Assembly (NCBI GenBank): GCA_022601435.1
Contig: JAJACQ010000012.1
Span: forward strand, 1-64,000
Direction of reading: 5' to 3'
Length of the DNA stretch: 64,000 nucleotides
Source of the DNA: Chlamydiia bacterium
GTDB lineage: Bacteria > Chlamydiota > Chlamydiia > Chlamydiales > 2-12-FULL-49-11
Shown here: positions 33,953-41,900 of the stretch, piece by piece
How positions within the stretch are numbered: the first letter of the stretch is position 1
How the letters are laid out: each line of letters opens with the position of its first letter
Translations under genes and position numbers: made by a program
The notes under the pieces: model-generated
Database searches by the model: none
What the model saw: only the letters and a program-made list of their open reading frames with translations
What the model was told of the DNA's origin: nothing

Positions 33953-36514
33953 TTGGCTAAAAACTTTAATTTAAAAGTTAAAAACTCTCAATTAGCAGCG
34001 GTGCTTAAGCAAAAGGGTCTTAAAAAAGAACCCAAAGCAAAGGCAAAGCCTGCTCCGACAAAAACTGACTCTGATAAAGAAGAAGTCGCAAAAAAGCCTG
34101 CAAGAAAAGCAAAGGCTGGGCCTACTTTTATCCCTCAAGAGCCTGCTAAAGAACCGCAAGTTCCTGTTGAAGAGATCATCAATACAGAACTTATAGAAGA
34201 CACAGTGACTCCTCCTTTGCTTACTGAAGAAGAAAAACAAGAGTCGATTGATGAGTCTTCAGAGCCTCTTACTATCAAGGATGAAAAAGAACTTAAAGAC
34301 AATGAAGCTGCTGATAAAAAAGAAAGCCCAGCTGTTAAAAAACTTTCAGATGAAGAAATTAGAAGACGTGAGCTTGCTAAACCTATCGAAGAAAGACGCA
34401 TTGTTTCAAGAAATAAATATCAACGCCCTGAAAGAACTCCTAAACCTACAACTGCATCAAAAGATACCAAAACTGACTCAAAGAGATTACCTAGAAAATC
34501 ACCAACTGATGCAAAAACCACTCCAAAGCCTGGATTTTCCGGACCTCCAAAGACACCAACGCCTGCTGCAAAAGACAAAAGAGATGATAAAAAGAAAAAA
34601 GGAATGGAGAGTTATAAAAGGCAAGCCTTTAGCCGTGTTTTTGATTCTAGAAGTGGAATGTCCCGTGATGAAACATGGAGAAGAAGACGTAACAAAAAGA
34701 ATAAAACTTATGTAGCTCCAGAAGATATTGTTAGACCAAAGAACATCTCTGTTAAAATCCCTATATCAGTCAAAGAGCTTGCTTCTGAGCTGAAGATCAA
34801 GAGCAGTGAAGTGATTCAAAAGCTATTTTTAGCAGGTTTTCCATTCACAATAAATGACATCTTAGAAGATGAGACAACTATTGAACTCATCGGAAATGAA
34901 TTTGACTGCAAAATAAAGATTGATACTGCCTTAGAAGACAAGCTTCAAATCACTGATAAGACAATGAAAGAAGAGATTCAAGAGATCGATGAAAAAGATT
35001 TAGTCAAGAGACCTCCTATTGTTACAGTAATGGGTCATGTAGATCACGGTAAAACAAGTATCATCGATGCATTCAGAAATAGTAATTTAGCAAGTGGAGA
35101 AGCAGGGGCTATCACTCAGCATATTGGAGCATTTATGTGTCATACTGCGCATGGTGACTTCTCCGTTATTGACACACCTGGACACGAAGCTTTTACAGCA
35201 ATACGTTCTCGTGGTGCTACAATTACAGATATCATTGTTTTAGTGATTGCTGGAGATGAAGGTATCAAGCCTCAGACAGATGAAGCTATAGAAAAAGCAA
35301 AAGAAGCGGCTGTTCCTATTTTAGTTGCAATCAACAAGATGGATAAGTCAGGATTTAATGCCGATAACATATACAAGCAACTGGCAGATAGAGATCTATT
35401 ACCAGAAGCATGGGGTGGAGAAATTATTACTGTTAATTGTTCTGCAAAGACAACAGACGGTATCTCTCAGCTTGCAGAAATGATTGCACTTCAATCAGAA
35501 ATACTAGAGCTAAGAGCAAACCCAAATATGCGAGCACGTGGATCTGTTTTAGAGTCAGAACTTCACAAAGGTTTAGGAGTTACAGCAACATTGCTTGTTC
35601 AAAATGGAACATTAAAAGCCGGTGATGCTGTGGTATTTGAGCATGAATGGGGAAAAACAAAGACAATGCAAAATGAGCATGGGAAGCTTCTTGATAGCGC
35701 CTCCCCTTCCACTCCTGTAAAAGTAACAGGACTTTCAGGGGTACCGCCTGCTGGAAATGAATTTATTGTGGTTGCTTCAGAAAAAGAAGCCCGGGATATT
35801 GCCTCTCAAAGAAAAAGTGTTCATAGACATATGAAACTTAAGCAAGCAAAAGCAAGAAGTGGCATGAGTATGCTTGATCAAAAAGTTATGGATATGCAGA
35901 AAAAGACAATCAACATCATCATTAAAGCAGATGTTGGTGGATCTTTAGAAGCAATGAAGGATTCTTTGCTCAAGATACCAACAGATAAAGTGATCATCAA
36001 CTTTGTACATTCAGATGTTGGGCAGATTTCTGAATCTGATATTGATTTGGCACATGCTTCAAAGTCTATTATCTTAGGTTTCCATACAAAAGTTGAGCCT
36101 CATGCAGAAAGTATGATTAAGCAAAAGAAAGTAAAAGTCATTTTAAATGATATTATCTATCATATGATTGATGATGTAAAAGTTGAAATGCAAAAGCTTC
36201 TTGATAAGGTTCGACATGAAGAGCATGTTGCTACTGCAAAAGTTATTGCTGTCTTTAAATCTTCAAGACTTGGAAATATTGCCGGATCAATTATTACTAA
36301 GGGCGTGTTTAAAAGATCATATGTTGCCAAATTAAGAAGAAATGGCGAAGTTATTTTTGAAGGGCAAGTAAACTCACTCAAGCGTATGCAAGATGATGTG
36401 AAGGAAGTTAAAAAGGATACTGAGTGCGGAATTCTTTTAAATGGATTTACTGATTACCAAGAAGATGATGAGATTGAAGGTTATGAAATCTCTTATCTAG
36501 AGCAAGAATTATAA
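33953..36514 (+). CDS. infB: Translation initiation factor IF-2
   Basis: 853 residues starting at TTG (33953), 3 bp after the nusA stop; GGGA lies upstream and no ATG fits. Residues 1-240 are a Lys, Pro, Glu-rich linker-like region. The IF2 N-domain follows (about 260-320), then the GTPase domain with GHVDHGKTS (near 362), DTPGHEAF and NKMD, and the C-terminal domains that bind initiator tRNA. Complete and canonical. Confidence 0.96.
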   Translation: MAKNFNLKVKNSQLAAVLKQKGLKKEPKAKAKPAPTKTDSDKEEVAKKPARKAKAGPTFIPQEPAKEPQVPVEEIINTELIEDTVTPPLLTEEEKQESIDESSEPLTIKDEKELKDNEAADKKESPAVKKLSDEEIRRRELAKPIEERRIVSRNKYQRPERTPKPTTASKDTKTDSKRLPRKSPTDAKTTPKPGFSGPPKTPTPAAKDKRDDKKKKGMESYKRQAFSRVFDSRSGMSRDETWRRRRNKKNKTYVAPEDIVRPKNISVKIPISVKELASELKIKSSEVIQKLFLAGFPFTINDILEDETTIELIGNEFDCKIKIDTALEDKLQITDKTMKEEIQEIDEKDLVKRPPIVTVMGHVDHGKTSIIDAFRNSNLASGEAGAITQHIGAFMCHTAHGDFSVIDTPGHEAFTAIRSRGATITDIIVLVIAGDEGIKPQTDEAIEKAKEAAVPILVAINKMDKSGFNADNIYKQLADRDLLPEAWGGEIITVNCSAKTTDGISQLAEMIALQSEILELRANPNMRARGSVLESELHKGLGVTATLLVQNGTLKAGDAVVFEHEWGKTKTMQNEHGKLLDSASPSTPVKVTGLSGVPPAGNEFIVVASEKEARDIASQRKSVHRHMKLKQAKARSGMSMLDQKVMDMQKKTINIIIKADVGGSLEAMKDSLLKIPTDKVIINFVHSDVGQISESDIDLAHASKSIILGFHTKVEPHAESMIKQKKVKVILNDIIYHMIDDVKVEMQKLLDKVRHEEHVATAKVIAVFKSSRLGNIAGSIITKGVFKRSYVAKLRRNGEVIFEGQVNSLKRMQDDVKEVKKDTECGILLNGFTDYQEDDEIEGYEISYLEQEL

Positions 36515-36529
36515 TAATAGGAAATAATA

Positions 36530-36946
36530 ATGGCAGCGCCACGTAGAATTCAAAGAGTTAATTCTCTACTTAAAGAGGTCATCTCTGATGTAATTCGCCT
36601 AGATCTTAAGCATTATGATCTTCCGGATCTAATTACAATTACAGACGTAGATACATCAAGAGATCTGCAATATGCAAAAGTCTATGTTAGTCTTGTAAAT
36701 GGAACAGATCCTGAAAAGCAGCATCTGATTATTGAACTTCAAAAATGTGCTTCAAAGATTGCATATATGGCTTCTAAAAAAGTTGTAATGCGCTACTTCC
36801 CTTCTCTTACATTTAAGATAGATAATACTATTGATGAATATATGAAAATAAATGATATATTAGAAAAGGTTAGCAACGATTATATCGATGAAGATGAAGA
36901 TACAGAAGATCTAAATGAAAATGAGGGGCCCGAAGATTCAGAATGA
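36530..36946 (+). CDS. rbfA: Ribosome-binding factor A
   Basis: 138 residues. KH-like fold with RIQRVNSLLKEVISDVIR at the start, ITDVDTSRDLQYAKVYVSL, and VVMRYFPSLTFKIDNTIDEYMKINDIL. It matures the 30S subunit by acting on the 16S rRNA 5' end. The last ~25 residues are highly acidic. The stop overlaps the truB start by 4 bp. Confidence 0.95.
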   Translation: MAAPRRIQRVNSLLKEVISDVIRLDLKHYDLPDLITITDVDTSRDLQYAKVYVSLVNGTDPEKQHLIIELQKCASKIAYMASKKVVMRYFPSLTFKIDNTIDEYMKINDILEKVSNDYIDEDEDTEDLNENEGPEDSE

Positions 36947-37650
36947 CAGTCCAAGAAGAGCAATCATTTCAAACTAAGAATCATGGTATCTTACTCATAA
37001 ACAAGCCAACTGGCCGCACTTCATTTTCACTCATTCCTAAGCTACGTTATCTATTTAAAGAAAAAAAAATTGGTCACGGGGGCACATTAGATCCTTTAGC
37101 TACAGGTGTTATGGTTTATCTCATTGGTAAGCAATATACAAAGCAAGCAAATTCATTTTTAGATGATTATAAAGAGTATGTAGCCACAATTTTACTCGGG
37201 GAAGAGCGTGATTCTTATGATATCGATGGTGAAATTACTAAGACATCAGCAATAGAGCCTAAGCTTGAGGAAATAGAAGAAGCAATCAAAAGTTTTAATG
37301 GTGAGATTTCTCAAATACCGCCTATGTTTAGCGCAAAGAAAGTAAATGGAAAAAAGCTTTATGAGCTTGCCAGAGCAGGCAAAGAGATTATTAGACAGCC
37401 TAAAACCGTTCATATGAATACAGAGATACTTTCCTATGACTATCCACGCCTTCAAATCAAAGTAAATTGTTCATCAGGTACATATATACGTTCAATTGCA
37501 CATGATCTAGGAGAAATGCTTGGTTGCTTTGGGTGTATTGAAATTCTGCAAAGAACAAAATCTGGAAATTTTTGTTTAAACGATTGTATTAACCTTGAAG
37601 ATGTAGAAAAAGCAGATGATCTTAAGAGCCTGCTGATAAAAGAAAAATGA
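36943..37650 (+). CDS. truB: tRNA pseudouridine(55) synthase
   Basis: 235 residues. TruB signature GILLINKPTGRTSF, GHGGTLDPLATGVM with the catalytic Asp, and SSGTYIRSIAHDLGEMLG. It isomerises U55 in the T-loop of tRNAs. It is shorter than E. coli TruB (about 314) because the C-terminal PUA domain is missing, as I recall for chlamydial TruB. Overlaps rbfA and ribF by 4 bp each. Confidence 0.94.
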   Translation: MTVQEEQSFQTKNHGILLINKPTGRTSFSLIPKLRYLFKEKKIGHGGTLDPLATGVMVYLIGKQYTKQANSFLDDYKEYVATILLGEERDSYDIDGEITKTSAIEPKLEEIEEAIKSFNGEISQIPPMFSAKKVNGKKLYELARAGKEIIRQPKTVHMNTEILSYDYPRLQIKVNCSSGTYIRSIAHDLGEMLGCFGCIEILQRTKSGNFCLNDCINLEDVEKADDLKSLLIKEK

Positions 37651-38360
37651 AAGTATATCACTCATTAACAGAAGCCCCAGATTTAGAAGAACCCATTTCT
37701 TTATGTATAGGGATTTTTGATGGTGTTCATAAAGGTCATCAAAAATTACTAACAGCCTTAAAAGGTCACCGCGGGACATCTATAGTTCTTACTTTTTCAA
37801 ATCATCCCCTCACCCTCTTACGACCAGAAGAATCTCATACTAACATTTTAACAGCTGAGCAAAAAATTCAAGCCTTACAGCTACAAGAAGTAGATGTAGC
37901 AATCATTCTTCCGTTTTCTAAAGATATAGCTCAGATGTCATATCAAATATTTTTAACAGAAATACATAAAGCAATTCCTTTTAAGCATCTCTATGTAGGT
38001 GAAGGTGATGCTTTTGGAAAAAATCGAGAAGGAACAAAAGAAAATCTGATATCATTTGCACCTCAACTAGGGTTTATTCCTCATTATGTTGAAAAGCTCA
38101 AAATGGATGATCAGATAATCTCAAGTACCTGGATAAGGAAATGTTTAAAAGAAGGTGATGTTAATTTAGCAACAAAGCTTTTAGGAAGAGAGCCCTCTTT
38201 TTCATCAATTACAAAAGGTGTATTAAAACCCGGAAAATATCCAGTAAGAGTCTTACTAGATGGAGAAAGGACATTTACAGAACAAATAATTCATGTAGAA
38301 GAAAATGGCTACGAGCTTGAAGAGCCTGGAATAATAACTCTAATAGATAGAAAGGATTAA
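37647..38360 (+). CDS. ribF: RibF with reduced C-terminal domain
   Basis: 237 residues. The N-terminal FAD synthetase domain is intact: GIFDGVHKGHQKLL near residue 22, FSNHPL, and ISSTWIRKCLKEGDV near residue 160. The family usually has about 300-310 residues, with a C-terminal riboflavin kinase domain opened by a GxxxGxPTAN motif. Here only about 60 residues follow LLGRE, and that motif is absent. A short GKYPVRVLLDG piece is the only trace. The protein may make FAD from FMN but not FMN from riboflavin. It overlaps truB by 4 bp and ends 4 bp before ychF. Confidence 0.85.
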   Translation: MKVYHSLTEAPDLEEPISLCIGIFDGVHKGHQKLLTALKGHRGTSIVLTFSNHPLTLLRPEESHTNILTAEQKIQALQLQEVDVAIILPFSKDIAQMSYQIFLTEIHKAIPFKHLYVGEGDAFGKNREGTKENLISFAPQLGFIPHYVEKLKMDDQIISSTWIRKCLKEGDVNLATKLLGREPSFSSITKGVLKPGKYPVRVLLDGERTFTEQIIHVEENGYELEEPGIITLIDRKD

Positions 38361-38364
38361 GAAC

Positions 38365-39462
38365 ATGTCAACAAACTTATCATGTGGGATTGTAGGATTA
38401 CCAAATATAGGAAAATCAACCTTATTCAATGCTTTAACGAAAATGATGATTGCAGCAAATAACTTTCCTTTCTGCACAATTGAGCCAAATACAGGGATCG
38501 TAGATGTACCAGATCCAAATATAGCCACCCTTTCAGATCTTTCAAATAGTGAAAAGCTTGTCTATGCATCAATTAAGTTTATAGACATAGCAGGACTTGT
38601 AAAAGGAGCATCCAAAGGAGAAGGTTTAGGAAATAAATTTCTATCAAACATCAGAGAGACAGATTTAATTATTCATGTAGTGAGATGTTTTAATGATATT
38701 AATGTAACGCATGTAGATGGGAAGGTAGATCCTGTAGCAGATGCAGAAACAATTAACTTAGAGCTTATATTAGCAGACCTACAAGTGGCTGAAAATGCTT
38801 TAAAGAAGCATCTTAAAAAGTTTAAAGCACAAAAAGAAAAGCCTTTTATAGCATCAGTTCTAGATAAGATCATAGCCCATTTATTAACAGAGCAACCTTT
38901 AAGGACATTAGAATTTACAAAAGAAGAGATGAATGAGTTAAAGATCCTCCCCTTCCTAACAATGAAGCCAATGATTTACGTGGCCAATATAGCAGAAGAA
39001 GATCTCGAAAAAGGAAAGAATGAAAACTCTGAAAAGCTTAAGGCTTATGCCGAAAAACATAACTGCCTCATGGTTACAATATCTGCAAAGATAGAGCAAG
39101 AGCTTGCGGGCCTTTCTGATGAAGATGCCAAAGAATACCTTTCATCATACAATTTAACAGAGAAAGGTCTTGATCGTCTTATAAATACAGCCTTTTCACA
39201 CCTCGGTCTCATCACCTATTACACAACTGGAGAAAAAGAAACACGAGCATGGACGATTACAAAAGGAACTAAAGCACCAGAGGCCGCTGGAAAAATACAC
39301 ACAGATCTACAAAAAGGTTTTATACGTGCAGAGGTGATCTCATACGAAAACATGCAAAAGCATAAAAATCGTGCTCAAGCAAAGCAGGCAGGTGTAGCTA
39401 AGATGGAAGGTAAGGATTACGTAGTCAAGGATGACGACGTTATTTTGTTTTATACAAACTAG
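38365..39462 (+). CDS. ychF: Ribosome-associated ATPase YchF
   Basis: 365 residues, full length for YchF/OLA1. The P-loop GLPNIGKSTLFNAL begins near residue 9, then DIAGLVKGASKGEGLGNKFL, and the C-terminal TGS-like domain with TTGEKETRAWTI and HTDLQKGFIRAEVI. YchF binds ribosomes and hydrolyses ATP in preference to GTP. Last gene of the translation block; the sctU operon promoter lies about 1.3 kb downstream. Confidence 0.96.
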   Translation: MSTNLSCGIVGLPNIGKSTLFNALTKMMIAANNFPFCTIEPNTGIVDVPDPNIATLSDLSNSEKLVYASIKFIDIAGLVKGASKGEGLGNKFLSNIRETDLIIHVVRCFNDINVTHVDGKVDPVADAETINLELILADLQVAENALKKHLKKFKAQKEKPFIASVLDKIIAHLLTEQPLRTLEFTKEEMNELKILPFLTMKPMIYVANIAEEDLEKGKNENSEKLKAYAEKHNCLMVTISAKIEQELAGLSDEDAKEYLSSYNLTEKGLDRLINTAFSHLGLITYYTTGEKETRAWTITKGTKAPEAAGKIHTDLQKGFIRAEVISYENMQKHKNRAQAKQAGVAKMEGKDYVVKDDDVILFYTN

Positions 39463-39469
39463 GTTCGTC

Positions 39470-39535
39470 TCCGGCGGCCAAAAAGGCATTCCCCCTTAAA
39501 CCCATGATTGATTTTTGCATACGCGCAAAAATAAG
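39470..39535. repeat. GC-rich CCGGCGGCCAAA element, copy 1
   Basis: CCGGCGGCCAAAAAGGCATT, then CCCTTAAACCCATGATTGAT and a TTTTTGC...GCAAAAA inverted repeat (39513-39532). Two copies lie at 60700-60772 and 60850-60920. It sits between the convergent ychF and DUF268 genes. Confidence 0.7.
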
Positions 39536-39588
39536 TATGGGACTAAACAAAGATTCATGCCTGCAATTTAAGCAATCAGAACTAAACC

Positions 39589-40365
39589 TTAATCATTGCT
39601 TGATAGGACAAATATTGGTTGATAACATTCCTTTCTAGTTACACGCCCTTGTATTCTATATAGCTCTTCATCAAATCCATAGCTTTTTATAAGCTTCCAT
39701 CCATCAAGAAGCATCGGCAATCTAATATCTCCATATTCTCTATGCGCATTCCAAATCACCGCATCCGGACCCAGAGGAACTGCTAAAAACAGCAATCCCC
39801 CAGATTTCAGCATTTCCTTAACGCTTTTCATAGCTTTTAAATCTCCATTTGGATCAAGAGGATCCCCATACCTTCCTAGTCCATCGTGTTCAAAGCTAGA
39901 AATTGATAAAACAGCATCAAATTTCTGAGGTTTTTCCTTATACTCATCAACTGTTAACAAGGTTAGTCTTGAATCATCAGTCTCAATTTTATTATAATCA
40001 ATTGTTATTGGTATTCCTCCATAATAAAGAATCACACTTTCATACCAGGGATTTGTCGATCCTAGAACTCCTATTCTCTTACCTTTTATACTAGTTATAT
40101 TTTGTTCTAAAGCCCTATATAAAAAAGTATCTGTGTTTCCATAATAATGTGCCTGACCAGCTCTAATTTTTTCAAGAAAATCGGAAATAATCTTTTTACT
40201 GTAAAATTTTGGTTCAGAATAGGTCCCGTCAATATACCATTCCTTTATTTGGATTTGTCCATCTAATGTATATTCATTTAATAATTCTTCGGGAATTTCT
40301 CTTGGAGGCTCTGCATAGACACAACACACCAGCAAACAAGTAAGTAAGACGATTAAATTTTTCAT
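39589..40365 (-). CDS. Exported DUF268 family protein
   Basis: 258 residues. A clear signal peptide (MKNLIVLLTCLLVCCVYA, cleavage before EPP) precedes a DUF268 domain: GVLGSTNPWYESVILYYGG near residue 98, ITIDYNKIETDD, SISSFEHDGLGRYGDPLDP near 155, and GGLLFLAVPLGPD. DUF268 proteins look like Rossmann methyltransferases, but their reaction is unknown, and most lack a signal peptide. It is a minus-strand gene placed between ychF and sctU, which are neighbours in Chlamydia. AGGGAG precedes the ATG. The gap 40366-40811 shows no further gene, only the sctU promoter. Confidence 0.8.
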   Translation of the reverse strand: MKNLIVLLTCLLVCCVYAEPPREIPEELLNEYTLDGQIQIKEWYIDGTYSEPKFYSKKIISDFLEKIRAGQAHYYGNTDTFLYRALEQNITSIKGKRIGVLGSTNPWYESVILYYGGIPITIDYNKIETDDSRLTLLTVDEYKEKPQKFDAVLSISSFEHDGLGRYGDPLDPNGDLKAMKSVKEMLKSGGLLFLAVPLGPDAVIWNAHREYGDIRLPMLLDGWKLIKSYGFDEELYRIQGRVTRKECYQPIFVLSSND

Positions 40366-40753
40366 AAAGGCTCCCTTTTAATTAGAATCAAGAGTATAAG
40401 GGACTAAGCTAGTTTTGCTCTATTAATTTATTTGGATTTGCATCCTAGAATTACACACATAAGGATGTACAAAAAAAAATTATGAATTATGTGCAAGGAT
40501 ATTATAGCTTCTATATAAAAATAACATCGGAAAATTCCACTAAAGATATTTCTAATTGCTGAGCTTGTCCCCTTTTTAATATTTCTATCATGTTTCTTAG
40601 ACTTTCTGGGCTTCACTGTAGGTCAAGTCTTTTAATAAAAAGCTATATTTCTACAAAAGGAATCACAAAACAGTTTTACTCTTTACCTAGATTAGGGATT
40701 CTAAAATAAATAATTACATTCTTTAGTTTCTTTTTATGGAAAAATGATTACTA

Positions 40754-40782
40754 TTGTGAAAAGCCTAACTATACTTTATAAT
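40754..40782 (+). promoter_or_regulatory. Promoter of the type III secretion operon
   Basis: TTGTGA (40754-40759) and TATAAT (40777-40782) are separated by exactly 17 bp, a near-consensus housekeeping promoter. The start point would be near 40789, giving a leader of about 23 nt before sctU. No other promoter of this quality is seen up to malQ. Confidence 0.75.
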
Positions 40783-40811
40783 TATAGGTTTTTGAAACAA
40801 GAGCTTAAGCC

Positions 40812-41891
40812 ATGGCAGAAAAGAGTGAAAAGGCGACCCCGAAGAAATTGCGGGATGCCCGTAAGAAAGGACAGGTTGCAAAGTCAAAGGACTTTCCGTC
40901 AGCTTTTACATTCATTGTTTCAATCACAGGGGTTTTAGCTTTTTCCTCGTATTTCTATCAAAAGTTAACTGGTTTTATCATTCAAATGTTCTCGTTAATT
41001 CCCACACACGATCAACTTCATACTCGAATTGGTGGTGTATTAATGGGTGTGATGGATACTATTTTTTACACTTCACTTCCTTTGATGGGCGCAATTACGG
41101 TTATTGGGGTTCTTGTGAATTTTTTAATCGTTGGACCTATGTTTTCGATAGAGGCAATGAAGTTAGATATTAAAAAGCTTAATCCAGTGACCAATTTAAA
41201 GAATCTTTTCAAGATGAAGACTTTTATTGAGCTCTTAAAATCGATTCTAAAAATTCTTGGGGCTGTTCTTCTAATCTATTCTGTGGTATACACTTCACTC
41301 GGTGAAATTATTGGAACTTGTGGATTGCCTGTTGAGATAAGTGCAACGATATTTGCAAGTTTTTTAAAGAAAGTTGTATTAAGAGTAGGGCTTTTCTTTT
41401 TAGCGGTAGGAATATTTGATTTAGTTTTCCAAAAGAAGAATTTCGCCAAAGAGATGAAGATGGAAAAATTTGAAGTTAAGCAAGAGTATAAGGATACTGA
41501 GGGAGATCCTCATATCAAGAGTCGCAGACGCCAAGTAGCGCAAGAGGTTGCTTATCAAGATGGTCCAGCAACTGCAAAGCGTGCAAAAGCCGTTATCACC
41601 AATCCCACGCACATAGCTGTAGCTATTGAATATGATGCAGACGAAGAACCTGCACCCAAAATTGTGACAATGGGGCTTGACAGAGTAGCAGAAGAAATAA
41701 TAAAAGTAGCAGTATACAACGATGTTCCTGTAATGAGGAATGTTGAGCTTGCACATCTTCTTTATTATAAAGCAAACTCTGGAGATTATATTCCAGAAGA
41801 AGCTTATGAAGCAGTAGCCGAAGTCTTAAAATGGATTTCAAAACTAGAAGAAGAAGCGCAAGAAGAGGAAACTCTTGATATATTTAAGTAA
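40812..41891 (+). CDS. sctU: Type III secretion export apparatus protein SctU (CdsU)
   Basis: 359 residues. The N-terminus MAEKSEKATPKKLRDARKKGQ is the FlhB/YscU signature. Four membrane segments lie in the first ~215 residues. The autocleavage motif NPTH is at residues 264-267; cleavage between Asn and Pro switches substrate class. The cytoplasmic tail ends acidic. With SctV it forms the inner-membrane export gate. It heads the sctU-sctV-copN-chaperone block, matching Chlamydia order. Confidence 0.95.
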   Translation: MAEKSEKATPKKLRDARKKGQVAKSKDFPSAFTFIVSITGVLAFSSYFYQKLTGFIIQMFSLIPTHDQLHTRIGGVLMGVMDTIFYTSLPLMGAITVIGVLVNFLIVGPMFSIEAMKLDIKKLNPVTNLKNLFKMKTFIELLKSILKILGAVLLIYSVVYTSLGEIIGTCGLPVEISATIFASFLKKVVLRVGLFFLAVGIFDLVFQKKNFAKEMKMEKFEVKQEYKDTEGDPHIKSRRRQVAQEVAYQDGPATAKRAKAVITNPTHIAVAIEYDADEEPAPKIVTMGLDRVAEEIIKVAVYNDVPVMRNVELAHLLYYKANSGDYIPEEAYEAVAEVLKWISKLEEEAQEEETLDIFK

Positions 41892-41900
41892 TGAGGAAAT

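Noticed and set aside
40428-40616. 62-residue frame on the minus strand in the gap before sctU
   Set aside because: No ribosome site, poor composition, and no similarity to anything I know; the gap is best read as non-coding.
41376-41392. 17-base match TTAAGAGTAGGGCTTTT between sctU and the left-edge 165-bp repeat
   Set aside because: In sctU it encodes conserved residues (LRVGLF). A chance 17-base match is plausible in 64 kb of AT-rich DNA, and no flanking similarity extends it.
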